A model generated the notes under the pieces. That model was not told the DNA's origin, ran no database searches, and was given only the letters and a program-made list of their open reading frames with translations. From contig NZ_CAOJCM010000004.1 in the NCBI RefSeq assembly GCF_948329825.1, positions 1 through 64,000 of the forward strand: a DNA stretch of 64,000 nt. Reading direction: 5' to 3'. The position numbers and the translations under genes are program-made. This document shows positions 52,632 through 61,154 of this stretch, piece after piece. The DNA is from Paenibacillus sp. JJ-100. GTDB lineage: Bacteria > Bacillota > Bacilli > Paenibacillales > Paenibacillaceae. Every line of letters begins with the position of its first letter. Position 1 is the first letter of the stretch.

Positions 52632-53402
52632 ATGAGAAAAAAAGCAATTCTACTATTATTTATCAGCATATGTATGATCGTTGTGGCAGGTTGTTCCAGC
52701 TCCGCAAGCAAAGATGAGAACACGATTATTGTCGGGATTGACGACAAATTCGCTCCGATGGGATTCCGAGATGAGCAGAATGAAATTGTTGGGTTCGATA
52801 TTGATTATGCCCGTGCCGCTGGGGAGAAAATGGGTAAAAAGATAACATTCCAGCCGATCGACTGGTCTTCCAAAGAGTCTGAGCTGAATAGCGGCCGAAT
52901 CGATATGATCTGGAACGGGTATACGATTACCGACGAGCGCAAAGAGAAAGTGCTTTTCACTAAGCCTTATCTGGAGAACAGTCAGGTTGCGATTACACTC
53001 GCAGACTCCCCGATTACCAAGCTGGATGAACTGAATGGTAAGAATGTAGGCTTGCAGGCACTATCTTCAGCTGCAGATGCACTGGCGGCAAGTCCTCTGA
53101 AGGATAAAGTGAAGACTTCGGAATTTAAAGACAACGTACTTGCCTTGACCGACCTGAAAACGAAACGTCTGGATGCCGTCATCATTGATGAAGTGGTTGC
53201 AAGATATTATATGTCCAAAGAAGAAGGAACTTTCAAACTGCTGGATGAATCCCTGGCGCCAGAACAATATGGAATCGGGATCAAAAAAGGAAATGAAGAA
53301 CTTCTGAACGAACTGCAAAAAGCACTGGATGAGTTGAATGCTGATGGTACAGCAGCTAAAATCTCCACACAGTGGCTAGGTGAGGACAAGGTTCTGAAGT
53401 AA
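52632..53402 (+). CDS. Polar amino acid ABC transporter substrate-binding lipoprotein
   Basis: A 256-aa family 3 binding protein with signal peptide and lipobox VVAGC (Cys21). The mature domain shows IIVGIDDKFAPMGFRDEQNEIVGFDIDYARA, FQPIDWSSKESELNSGRIDMIWNGYTIT and ALDELNADGTAAKISTQWLG, all classic for cystine/glutamine/lysine-type binders. It supplies the permease and ATPase encoded downstream. The particular amino acid cannot be read from sequence. Confidence 0.87.
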   Translation: MRKKAILLLFISICMIVVAGCSSSASKDENTIIVGIDDKFAPMGFRDEQNEIVGFDIDYARAAGEKMGKKITFQPIDWSSKESELNSGRIDMIWNGYTITDERKEKVLFTKPYLENSQVAITLADSPITKLDELNGKNVGLQALSSAADALAASPLKDKVKTSEFKDNVLALTDLKTKRLDAVIIDEVVARYYMSKEEGTFKLLDESLAPEQYGIGIKKGNEELLNELQKALDELNADGTAAKISTQWLGEDKVLK

Positions 53403-53563
53403 CTTGAAGTGCGGACTATTGATTTCTGAAAAGAAAGCTAAAGTGATCTATGAGATCTTGAAATTGCACTCATTCGGAGAATAGACCTAGACAGGTGAAA
53501 TGACCTGACATATAACATGTGAACTGTTCTCGCTATTGAGATACAGCACTCACATAAACCCTG

Positions 53564-53611
53564 ACCCCGTATTCCGCGTTGAAGCTATAGGCTTCCGAGG
53601 AGTGCGGGGTT
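53564..53611 (+). other. Intra-operon hairpin between binding protein and permease
   Basis: Stem ACCCCGTATTCC / GGAGTGCGGGGT (two mismatches) with an inner GAAGC/GCTTC hairpin and no T-run. Position and type parallel the hairpin after phnD. It likely protects the binding-protein message or trims read-through. Confidence 0.55.
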
Positions 53612-53633
53612 AACAGATTAGAGGAGACTTTAT

Positions 53634-54293
53634 ATGAGTTTGGACTATATATTAACCATTTTAAAACCGATGCTTGAGGGTGCGCAGACAACGATTATCA
53701 TGTTTTTGGTTGCAATTATTTTGTCGGTACCGCTCGGCTTTCTGATTACACTTGCAATGAGAAGCAGGTTTAAACCACTGGCCTGGATTGCTCACATTTA
53801 CGTCTATGTCATGCGTGGAACACCGTTGCTTTTGCAAATTTTATTCTTTTGCTTTGGATTGCCGTTATTACCGGTCATTGGTGAATACCTCGTGTTTGAA
53901 CGAGTTGTAGCTGCGGGAATCGCTTTTGTGCTGAACTATGCGGCTTACTTCGCGGAAATTTTCCGTGGCGGTTTGTTATCCATCGACAAAGGTCAGCATG
54001 AAGCGGCTAAAGTGCTTGGATTAACGAAGTGGCAGACGATGACCAAAGTCATTATTCCGCAGATGATTCGTGTGGTGCTCCCAGCGACAGCCAACGAAGC
54101 AATAACTCTGGTTAAAGATACAGCATTACTCTATGCAGTCGCTGTACCTGAATTGCTGTATTTTGCACAAGCCGCGGTCAACCGGGACTTGCAGCTTATT
54201 CCGTTTTTTGTAGCCGCAGTCATATACTTGCTTATGACTCTGATACTTACGTTATTGTTCAAGGCGCTGGAAAAGCGGTTTTCATTTGAATAA
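53634..54293 (+). CDS. Polar amino acid ABC transporter permease
   Basis: A 219-aa HisM/GlnP-type permease with five predicted helices. The family blocks YVMRGTPLLLQILFFCFGLPL, AAYFAEIFRGGLLSIDKGQHEAAKVLGLTKWQTMTKVIIPQ (the EAA loop) and LVKDTALLYAVAVPELL are complete. GAGGAG lies 10 bases before the ATG. It forms a homodimeric channel with the ATPase encoded 36 bases downstream. Confidence 0.88.
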   Translation: MSLDYILTILKPMLEGAQTTIIMFLVAIILSVPLGFLITLAMRSRFKPLAWIAHIYVYVMRGTPLLLQILFFCFGLPLLPVIGEYLVFERVVAAGIAFVLNYAAYFAEIFRGGLLSIDKGQHEAAKVLGLTKWQTMTKVIIPQMIRVVLPATANEAITLVKDTALLYAVAVPELLYFAQAAVNRDLQLIPFFVAAVIYLLMTLILTLLFKALEKRFSFE

Positions 54294-54329
54294 TCCAATA
54301 AATCTCTTCAATCAAAGGACTGTCTGCAT

Positions 54330-55085
54330 ATGACATATAGTATCGAAGTTAATCAGTTGAAAAAATCATTTGGCACACTTGAAGTGCTAAAACAGGTGTC
54401 TTTTAATGTGGCGCCTGGGGAAGTCATTGCCGTGATTGGTCCTTCGGGTTCGGGCAAAAGCACCATGTTGCGTAGCTTGGTCCACTTGGAAGATATCACG
54501 GGCGGTACGATTCGTATTCAGAACCAATCTCTGGTGGAGGATGGACGATACACAGGGGCTACCGAGATTCGAAAGATTACCGATCGCATGGGTATGGTGT
54601 TTCAGCATTTTAACTTGTTCCCGCATCTGACCGTACAGGCTAATCTGGAACTCGCACCGAAGACGTTGAAAAAAGAGAGCACCAAGGCGATTCGCACCCG
54701 CAGTATGGAGTTACTTGCCAAAGTTGGACTCTCGGACAAGGCCGATGCTTATCCGGCTAACCTGTCTGGTGGACAGAAGCAGCGTGTGGCGATCGCCCGC
54801 GCTCTGATGATGCAGCCCGATATCCTGCTCTTCGATGAGCCGACCTCGGCCCTTGACCCGGAGCTGACGGGAGAAGTGCTACGCGTTATCAAGAAGTTGG
54901 CGCAGGAGAACATGACCATGATGATCGTTACCCATGAGATGAGCTTCGCTCGGGATGTTGCGGACCGTGTGTTCTTTATGGATAATGGCGAAATTGCTGA
55001 GGAAGGGCCGCCTGAACAAATCTTTGGTGCACCAAAGCTCGCACGCACGAAGACATTTCTGCAGCGGGTTGATATGGAAGAGTAG
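54330..55085 (+). CDS. Polar amino acid ABC transporter ATPase
   Basis: A 251-aa GlnQ/HisP-type ATPase: Walker [11 protein letters not shown]-loop [16 protein letters not shown], signature [15 protein letters not shown], Walker [14 protein letters not shown] and switch His in [16 protein letters not shown]. All residues are intact and length is standard. Last gene of the importer operon, followed by a strong terminator. Confidence 0.9.
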   Translation: MTYSIEVNQLKKSFGTLEVLKQVSFNVAPGEVIAVIGPSGSGKSTMLRSLVHLEDITGGTIRIQNQSLVEDGRYTGATEIRKITDRMGMVFQHFNLFPHLTVQANLELAPKTLKKESTKAIRTRSMELLAKVGLSDKADAYPANLSGGQKQRVAIARALMMQPDILLFDEPTSALDPELTGEVLRVIKKLAQENMTMMIVTHEMSFARDVADRVFFMDNGEIAEEGPPEQIFGAPKLARTKTFLQRVDMEE

Positions 55086-55111
55086 ACACCCTGATGAATG
55101 ATGTAATTTAT

Positions 55112-55152
55112 ACGCGACGAGTATATGAAGGTATGTTCTCGTCGCGTTTTTT
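55112..55152 (+). terminator. Terminator of amino acid importer operon
   Basis: Perfect 10-bp stem ACGCGACGAG / CTCGTCGCGT followed by TTTTTT. Confidence 0.88.
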
Positions 55153-55427
55153 GTGCGGCGGTCAAGGGTGCCTTTGATTCTGTATCAGGAGACAAATCCG
55201 TCGAATACCCAAATTCCCTCAGGAGAACGGATAAATGAAAATTCATACGAGATATTACCTTCTGAGCCCTTGGTTGTTATATTTCGTGCGATAAAGAGTA
55301 AAAAGCGATCTTCATCTCGTTGTAATGAAAAATAAATAACAAAGTTATTATTTTACATAATTTGGATGTGGTTATTTCCTATTATCGATTATAATGAGAG
55401 AGTACTTAATCTAAGGGAGGATTTACG
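55153..55427. other. Intergenic region, no supported gene
   Basis: With the terminator before it, about 340 bases. A 60-codon frame at 55153-55335 has no ribosome binding site and no recognisable product. The region just before 55428 holds GGGAGGATTTACG, the ribosome binding site of the next gene, and an AT-rich promoter area. Confidence 0.4.
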
Positions 55428-55775
55428 TTGAATCAACCAAATCACAATAATTTTGATCGGAATTATAACGACACATTGCCGCCACCGCCGCCTTATGTGG
55501 CACCACCCAGAACAAACTCCAAGTCCATTGTATCGCTCGTTCTAGGGATACTTTCGATCGTGATTCCCTACCTGGGTTTTTTGATCGGTATCGTAGCCAT
55601 CGTTTTTGCTTCGCTTTCTTTCAAAGAACTTCGGATGCGTCCAGAACAAGGTAGAGGTCTTGCCGTCGCAGGACTCGTATGCGGCATTATTGGAACGGCA
55701 ATCTATGCTATTGTCCTTTTTTTGATTCTGTTAGGAGTTATTTTGTATTCCACAAGCGGGTACTCTACATACTAG
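55428..55775 (+). CDS. DUF4190-type small membrane protein
   Basis: A 115-aa protein starting at TTG 55428 behind GGGAGG. The first 35 residues are hydrophilic and Pro-rich (TLPPPPPYVAPPR). Two membrane segments follow: SIVSLVLGILSIVIPYLGFLIGIVAIVFASL and GLAVAGLVCGIIGTAIYAIVLFLILLG. The pattern of small-residue helices with a K/R turn (SFKELRMRPEQGRGLAVAG) is that of DUF4190. Function unknown. Confidence 0.72.
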   Translation: MNQPNHNNFDRNYNDTLPPPPPYVAPPRTNSKSIVSLVLGILSIVIPYLGFLIGIVAIVFASLSFKELRMRPEQGRGLAVAGLVCGIIGTAIYAIVLFLILLGVILYSTSGYSTY

Positions 55776-56153
55776 ATCGACGATAAAAATTAGAAGCAAC
55801 TAGAAGCATTTTTATTGCAAATCAAGTTTAGTAGAAGTCACCATATTCAAAAAAGACCTTTAAATAGGAACATTCAAAAAGGCATAACCTTCATGTCCGA
55901 TTTGCTGTTTAAGCAGCGAGTCAGGACTGGGATATGCCTTTTGATTTAGTGCAGGTGCGAATGTGAAGCTCCCATGAAATCCCCGGGGGATTCGCACCTC
56001 GAAAGTAATGAAAATGAGGTGTTTTGTTACCTTTAGGCAACGAAATCAGGAAAAAGATTGAATTAGTTGGTGGGAAGACATAGAATAGTATTGAAAAAAC
56101 GTGGTTTTTTAACGTGCAGAAACGTACTATACGTATTTTTCGCTGTCGCCCTC
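55776..56153. other. Intergenic region with hairpin terminator
   Basis: No supported gene. At 55876-55944 AAAAAGGCATA pairs with TATGCCTTTT, with inner GTCC/GGAC and CTG/CAG stems, a probable terminator for the DUF4190 gene though 100 bases away from it. Confidence 0.4.
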
Positions 56154-56264
56154 CGTAAACTAAACAACCGAACACTGGTGCCAGTACATTTCATCTCAGA
56201 TGGATTGAGTTTGAAAGTAGATTGGAATTCGAATAATGCATTGGTGACTCTGACGTCCGAATAA
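56154..56264 (+). pseudogene. Fragment of a copper-amine-oxidase-like stalk domain
   Basis: The last 36 codons of an open frame read RKLNNRTLVPVHFISDGLSL and VDWNSNNALVTLTSE before TAA. This is the C-terminal half of the PF07833 stalk domain (NGRTLVPVRFISEALGAKVDW), which is very common on Paenibacillus surface proteins. Sequence upstream in this frame no longer resembles the domain and lacks a signal peptide, so this is a relic. Confidence 0.5.
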
Positions 56265-56661
56265 AAAACGAATTAGAGGGATTACATCTCCTCGATAGTC
56301 CGATGGCAAAAAATTGTAAGCAAACGAATAAATAAAGTCGTATCTACCCTCCGATCAGCTGGGGGTGATACGGCTTTATTTTTTTGAATGAGTTCTCTAC
56401 TATGAATTGTTATCTGTATTTTCAGGTCACATAAGATGTAATATTCATGGGTGATTTCCTATATTAATACATACTCTTACATATCTAATTTGAATTAGTA
56501 AACAAATGGTTCATTTATTTCAAATTCTGTGATAAATATCACAGCAAAGATATAACAAATGTATATTACCACACCGATATGACTATATGTGAAATCTCTA
56601 AGTAGAACTAAATCTGTTGGGGATCAGCACAATCTAATCGTGAAAAGGGTGGCTCACACAC
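56265..56661. other. Intergenic region with terminator, upstream of chemoreceptor
   Basis: About 400 bases. At 56333-56385 AAAGTCGTATCTACCC pairs with GGGGGTGATACGGCTTT, followed by ATTTTTTT, a good terminator. The following 270 AT-rich bases must hold the chemoreceptor promoter; I cannot assign boxes securely. Confidence 0.5.
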
Positions 56662-58350
56662 ATGCGTAGCATGAGTATTGGTACTAAAATCAGTTTGATC
56701 GTAATTGGCATTTTTATTCTGTTCTCCTCAGCTGTAGCGGTCAGTGTCATCATGGAGATGAGAGATGGCATTAAGACCTTCGCTACTGAAAAGGCGAAAC
56801 GGGACTTGGATATGGCAAATCACATCATCTCATACAAATATCCTGGAGACTGGGCAATAAAGGATGGAAAGTTATACAAGGGCAATGTATTGGTAGAGGA
56901 AAATTTTGATCTGGTGGATGAAATCGGCAACGCATCCGGAGATACGGTGACGATCTTTCGCGGAGATGAACGGGTTGCTACGAATGTGATGACTGACGGA
57001 AAGCGTGCAGTAGGCACGAAGGTATCTGAGCAGGTCGCACAAACCGTTCTGCAGAAAGGAGAAAAGTATTATGGGGAAGCCGTTGTTGTCGGGCAGAAAA
57101 CCCAGACAGCATACGAACCCATCAAAAATGCATCTGGAGAGATTATCGGCATTTTCTATGTAGGTGCTTCTCAATCGTTGATTGATGTGATCATCTCTTC
57201 GTTTCTTAAAACCTTCCTGATCGTCGTTGGCATCGCTATGCTGGTTGCGATTGCTTTAATCATCTGGTATGTCCGCAGGGTGAAGGTAAGAATCAATCGG
57301 GTATCCCTGGCCATCAAACGTGCAGGAACTGGAGACTTCACACAGCCAGTGGTAGATCATGTTAGAGATGAGATCGGGATGCTGAGTGCAGGCTATAACG
57401 AAATGAGAAACAGCTTGCAGGGCATTATTCAAGGCGGGTTGGACGCAGCGGATAAAGCAGGTCATTCAACCGGATTACTGCTGAAGATTGCAGATCAGAC
57501 CGCAAGTAAGTCTGAGGAGATTGTTATCTCTGTTGAGCAGGTAGCGCGGGGGGCTGAGAGTCAGACGATAACTACGGAAGAAAACTTGCAGGCCATGGAA
57601 GAGGTGGCTATCGGAGTACAACGCATGGCGGACAGAGCTTCCAGTATCGCTGATGCCGCAGTATACTCACGTCAGCAAGCAGATGCCGGCGGGCAGGCCG
57701 TACAGCTTACGGTGAAACAAATGGCGGCTATTGAAGCTTCCGTCAGTGCAACAGATGAGATGATTCATATGTTGGAGGAGAAGTCCGCTCAGATCGGTCA
57801 GATGGTAACTGCCATTCATGAGATTGCTGGGCAAACGAACCTGCTTGCGCTTAATGCTTCCATTGAGGCTGCAAGAGCAGGAGAGCACGGGCGGGGGTTT
57901 GCTGTGGTATCTACCGAAGTGCGGAAACTTGCTGAACAAGCTGGGCAATCATCGAACCAGATCGAGGTGCTTGTTCGTGCGATGGAACAGGACATGCTGC
58001 ATTCTTTGGAAGCGATGACCCAAGTTAAGGATGAAGTGCATGAAGGATTACGACTTACACGTGAAACAGAACAGAGCTTTACCCAGATTCGAGATACGAA
58101 TCTGCGCATCGCAACGGAGATCGAAGATATGGCGGCTACCAGTGAGGAGATGTCCGCCGGTGTAGAGCAGGTTGTTGCATCGGTGAACGAGATTGCACGT
58201 CATGCACAGACAGCAAGCGCTAATTCTCAGCAAGCGGCCGGGTCTGCACAAGAACAATTGAAGTCTGTGGAGCAGATTAAAGAATCCGCTGCAGTGTTGT
58301 CAGATGTTTCGGCAGAACTGCAAGCATCTCTTAAGCCTTTTAAAATATAA
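56662..58350 (+). CDS. Methyl-accepting chemotaxis protein with Cache domain
   Basis: A 562-aa membrane chemoreceptor. Helix 1 is at 10-31 and helix 2 at about 175-200. The external domain between them contains [33 protein letters not shown], typical of the single Cache_3/2 type. A HAMP segment ([26 protein letters not shown]) precedes the signalling domain, whose hairpin tip reads [42 protein letters not shown]. The ligand is unknown; this Cache type often binds small carboxylates. It appears monocistronic. Confidence 0.9.
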   Translation: MRSMSIGTKISLIVIGIFILFSSAVAVSVIMEMRDGIKTFATEKAKRDLDMANHIISYKYPGDWAIKDGKLYKGNVLVEENFDLVDEIGNASGDTVTIFRGDERVATNVMTDGKRAVGTKVSEQVAQTVLQKGEKYYGEAVVVGQKTQTAYEPIKNASGEIIGIFYVGASQSLIDVIISSFLKTFLIVVGIAMLVAIALIIWYVRRVKVRINRVSLAIKRAGTGDFTQPVVDHVRDEIGMLSAGYNEMRNSLQGIIQGGLDAADKAGHSTGLLLKIADQTASKSEEIVISVEQVARGAESQTITTEENLQAMEEVAIGVQRMADRASSIADAAVYSRQQADAGGQAVQLTVKQMAAIEASVSATDEMIHMLEEKSAQIGQMVTAIHEIAGQTNLLALNASIEAARAGEHGRGFAVVSTEVRKLAEQAGQSSNQIEVLVRAMEQDMLHSLEAMTQVKDEVHEGLRLTRETEQSFTQIRDTNLRIATEIEDMAATSEEMSAGVEQVVASVNEIARHAQTASANSQQAAGSAQEQLKSVEQIKESAAVLSDVSAELQASLKPFKI

Positions 58351-58386
58351 ACGTTGCCTTACATTGTGTTACATACAAAATTAGAA

Positions 58387-58432
58387 AAGGCCCTGTACCG
58401 TTCAAGCGCGGTTCAGGGCTTTCTGCTTTTGC
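58387..58432 (+). terminator. Terminator after chemoreceptor (copy 1 of a duplicated hairpin)
   Basis: GGCCCTGTACCG-TTCAAGCG-CGGTTCAGGGCTTT forms the hairpin. The same sequence with flanks (AATTAGAA...TTCTGCTTTTG) recurs at 60270-60322. Confidence 0.65.
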
Positions 58433-58634
58433 CATTTCACAGTGGCTTTCTTTAATAATGAACACTATTGAACTATTCGTTGATAATCCAACGTATCAAG
58501 CGATATTAACCATTGATCATGCAATCCTTAATTTATAATAATAGACATGAGTTGATTAAACGAACGATTTTGCTTATCTGCAAAGCGTCTGATTTAATGA
58601 CTAGATTATTGCGATAAAGAGGGGAGAAAGAGGT

Positions 58635-58805
58635 ATGTCTTTGATTGTTGAAATCATTATAGCAGTTTGTCTTTTGACTGGATTATATATGGCTTTAAGT
58701 CGTTTGTTGGATTCTCAGCGGATTCATGATTATTCAAGACATCTATATGAACAATTTGTAAAGAATCTTGATGGTGATCCATGCAAAGAGAAGAGTCGGT
58801 TATGA
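58635..58805 (+). CDS. 56-aa membrane-anchored peptide
   Basis: ATG 58635, with GGGGAG 9 bases upstream and AGAGG close by. The product begins MSLIVEIIIAVCLLTGLYMA (one membrane helix), then a charged amphipathic tail SRLLDSQRIHDYSRHLYEQF and VKNLDGDPCKEKSRL. It has a plausible N-out or N-in anchor with cytoplasmic tail. No family recognised. Confidence 0.45.
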   Translation: MSLIVEIIIAVCLLTGLYMALSRLLDSQRIHDYSRHLYEQFVKNLDGDPCKEKSRL

Positions 58806-58994
58806 GAAGTCCTTGGATCAAAGAAGTAACGTAAGCCTTCAAACGTCAATATCAGTACGAAGTTACGTCAATCTGTTTTTTCATACAGGACTTTAGATGT
58901 GTTTGTAACCTATTCACTTCAATTAACTACCAGAGTATCCGATATACACCTATGGAAAACAGTAGTTAGATTTTTGAAGAAAGGGTGATAAAAT

Positions 58995-59660
58995 ATACAA
59001 ACCTTAGATAAGAGAACAATCATTCGGGGAACCATATTCTCATTCCTGTTGGCAACCCTATTGTGTGGAACCATGCTTGTGATCGGGTTAATCAACAATA
59101 AGGAGGATACAGAAGGATTTGACAATCTGAAGGACCTAGAACCAGCAACGATATCTGCTGGGGATCACGTTGAGGTGGAGTTTGAGCGAATCCATCCCGC
59201 TTTTGCAGAGTTCTATATGCAAAGAGAGGGAGATACAACCCAGATGGACAAGCATTATTTTTATATGTATCCGTACAAAGGAAAAGGGCTTGTTGTTAAA
59301 GTGCCGTTTTATGATTCAAATAGATACGATACATTAGCACAGATTTCGAATCATGGTGAATCCGTTGTGAGTTCCCCACTGGTCATTAATGGGAAAATTG
59401 AGCGTATGGAACCTGAGTTGATTAAATATGCGAATGAATTTATGGATGAATATGTTAGTCCGTCTGATGCGAAAGATCCCATGGGGAAAGAGATTTGGCC
59501 ATACATGGTTAATCTTAATATACCATCAGGGCTCACTGAAGATCATTCAGAGCTAATCTATACGATTGTTGGTGGAATATACGTAATAATTTTGGCGCTA
59601 ATTAGCCTGGTTATGGTTGGGCGATTGTTACAGTTGAAGCATCAGCAACGCAAGCTCTAG
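58995..59660 (+). CDS. Two-helix membrane protein, apparent AUA start
   Basis: A 221-aa protein if read from ATA 58995. AAGGGTG (58981-58987) stands exactly 7 bases before this codon. The frame then gives (M)QTLDKRTIIRGTIFSFLLAT and LLCGTMLVIGLI, a normal basic start plus membrane helix. The next in-frame start codons, TTG 59049 and others, would cut the helix and have no ribosome binding site. A second helix is near the C terminus (ELIYTIVGGIYVIILALISLVMVG). The ~140-residue external domain between them is not recognised. Either a rare AUA initiation, or a mutated start that lowers or kills expression. Confidence 0.55.
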   Translation: MQTLDKRTIIRGTIFSFLLATLLCGTMLVIGLINNKEDTEGFDNLKDLEPATISAGDHVEVEFERIHPAFAEFYMQREGDTTQMDKHYFYMYPYKGKGLVVKVPFYDSNRYDTLAQISNHGESVVSSPLVINGKIERMEPELIKYANEFMDEYVSPSDAKDPMGKEIWPYMVNLNIPSGLTEDHSELIYTIVGGIYVIILALISLVMVGRLLQLKHQQRKL

Positions 59661-60059
59661 TCTACGTATTATAGAGAATATTGATATTATAATAGTAAAA
59701 TAACTACATATAATCGTCCAATGTTTCTGCTGTGCTTACATATAGCATTCTTTTGTACGAAGCACATAACATACTATCATCACAGCATCGTCCCATTAAA
59801 AGGACAAGGTTGATATCCAGAAATCACCTACGCATATATAGTTGATGAGAGTGCATAGATAGCTTTTAGTAATGCCTGATCTTGAGTTTGAATAGTTATT
59901 TATCATATGATGAGAGAAGAAATGTAACAATTATTAGGAATGCGTGATACTTGTAAACGATGTGACTTTATTCCTTTCATTTGAGCTGTCGCACTCCATA
60001 TGGAGTGCGTAAATTCAAATCACTAAGTGTATATGGCTGTGAAGTTAGGAGGTACCGTC
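59661..60059. other. Intergenic region with perfect palindrome
   Basis: About 400 AT-rich bases without a credible gene. At 59990-60009 lies the perfect 20-bp palindrome formed by CGCACTCCAT and its complement, without a T-run, so either an operator or a hairpin in the transcript of the small gene that follows. TTAGGAGGT at 60046-60054 is that gene's ribosome binding site. Confidence 0.45.
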
Positions 60060-60236
60060 TTGTTAGAAATCGAGAAAGTAAAGGCACGCCTGAGCCAATT
60101 AAACGAATCGGAAGCAAAAAGCCTATTGTTGATCATTTACGGAAGGCTTGACATAGCTATAAATGGAACGGGCGGGGATGAAACCTTCAAGGAAACCGTA
60201 GAGGATATTTTTGATATGTTCAACAAGATTCCTTAG
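60060..60236 (+). CDS. 58-aa soluble peptide, function unknown
   Basis: TTG 60060 is the likely start, 7 bases after AGGAGG; the open frame extends to 60027. The product (MLEIEKVKARLSQLNESEAK followed by SLLLIIYGRLDIAINGTGGD and a short acidic tail) is hydrophilic and probably a helical hairpin. I do not recognise it. It is followed by the second copy of the duplicated terminator. Confidence 0.5.
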   Translation: MLEIEKVKARLSQLNESEAKSLLLIIYGRLDIAINGTGGDETFKETVEDIFDMFNKIP

Positions 60237-60278
60237 GTGGAGATTCATAACGCTTATGTATGATACATGCACAATTAG

Positions 60279-60322
60279 AATAGGCCCTGTACCGTTTAAG
60301 CGGTTCAGGGCCTTCTGCTTTT
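60279..60322 (+). terminator. Terminator, copy 2 of duplicated hairpin
   Basis: GGCCCTGTACCG-TTTAAG-CGGTTCAGGGCC followed by TTCTGCTTTT. Nearly identical to 58387-58432, including flanking AATTAGAA and TTCTGCTTTTG. Confidence 0.65.
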
Positions 60323-60348
60323 GTCGGTTAGGTTGTTGTAATTGTGTG

Positions 60349-60630
60349 CTAACGTTCGGCCTTGCGATCCGTTGGTTTGGGTGGATCTACTGGCTGTGCA
60401 CGGCGGGTGTGAGCTTCGTTACTTTCTGTGCTCGTTTGTTGGGGTGAGTAGAAATTAATGATGTCGTCAACCGTGGAAAATACAACATGTTCACTAGATT
60501 TATAATGGTCTGTTGGAATAATAACCTCTTTTCTATGATGGATATAACTTAAAGGGAGCTGGTATAAACCAATCTCCAAACTTAACTGGGTAGATGTAAA
60601 ACAAAGAACAAAATAGCTGTCCATTGGCAT
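60349..60630 (-). CDS. Possible 93-aa protein downstream of csp gene
   Basis: An open frame on the minus strand just after the cold-shock gene terminator: MPMDSYFVLCFTSTQLSLEI...VIIPTDHYKSSEHVVFSTVDDIINFY and a polar tail ending PPKPTDRKAER. The amino acid mix is protein-like, but no ribosome binding site precedes the ATG, which lies only about 9 bases after a hairpin. Could be a conserved small protein expressed by read-through, or not a gene. Confidence 0.35.
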   Translation of the reverse strand: MPMDSYFVLCFTSTQLSLEIGLYQLPLSYIHHRKEVIIPTDHYKSSEHVVFSTVDDIINFYSPQQTSTESNEAHTRRAQPVDPPKPTDRKAER

Positions 60631-60660
60631 AAATAAAGGGCTGCCGAAGGCAGCCCTCGT
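60630..60660 (-). terminator. Terminator of cold-shock gene
   Basis: On the minus strand GGGCTGCC-TTC-GGCAGCCC is a tight stable hairpin followed by TTTATTTAT, 11 bases after the csp stop. Confidence 0.75.
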
Positions 60661-60666
60661 ATCAAT

Positions 60667-60867
60667 TTACAGTTTAGTAACGTTCTCCGCTTGTGGTCCA
60701 CGGTTACCTTGAGTTACTTCAAACTCGACACGTTGTCCTTCGTCCAACGTTTTGTAACCATCACCTTGAATGGCGCTGAAGTGAACGAATACGTCTGTTC
60801 CTTCTTCAGTTTCGATGAAGCCAAATCCTTTGTCCGCGTTGAACCATTTTACTGTACCTGTTTGCAT
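60667..60867 (-). CDS. cspA: Cold-shock protein (CspA family)
   Basis: A 66-aa single-strand nucleic acid chaperone with RNP1 KGFGFIE and RNP2 VFVHF, start [14 protein letters not shown] and end [10 protein letters not shown], all standard. GGAGGAAT precedes the ATG. The long upstream region (60868 to about 61000) is likely the structured 5' leader that csp messages use for temperature control. Several csp paralogues are usual in Bacillota, so the letter in the symbol is only a family name. Confidence 0.92.
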   Translation of the reverse strand: MQTGTVKWFNADKGFGFIETEEGTDVFVHFSAIQGDGYKTLDEGQRVEFEVTQGNRGPQAENVTKL

Positions 60868-61154
60868 GTGATTCCTCCAAAAATAATAAGTTTTGTACGA
60901 CCATTGGTATGAGCTACATTCAATCCTGATCTATGCTCATTTCGGTGGTTAGACCGCAGACGTAAAGTCCACTAATGTATCGACCTATATGATCATAACA
61001 CGCGTGCCAATATAAGTCAATTTTTAAATATATTTTCTAAAAAAGCTATAAAGAAAGCGATTACATCAGTCCGGATTTATTGTATATTATGTGGGATATC
61101 TATCGGTTATAAAGTGGACTGCCTGTCGAACGAGAAAAAGGGAGGAATCAGAAC

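Noticed and set aside
55153..55335. 60-codon frame after the amino acid importer terminator
   Set aside because: No ribosome binding site, no recognisable motif, and it overlaps a terminator arm.
59990..60009. Perfect 20-bp palindrome considered as a terminator
   Set aside because: No T-run follows and no gene ends just upstream; left only as an unassigned palindrome.
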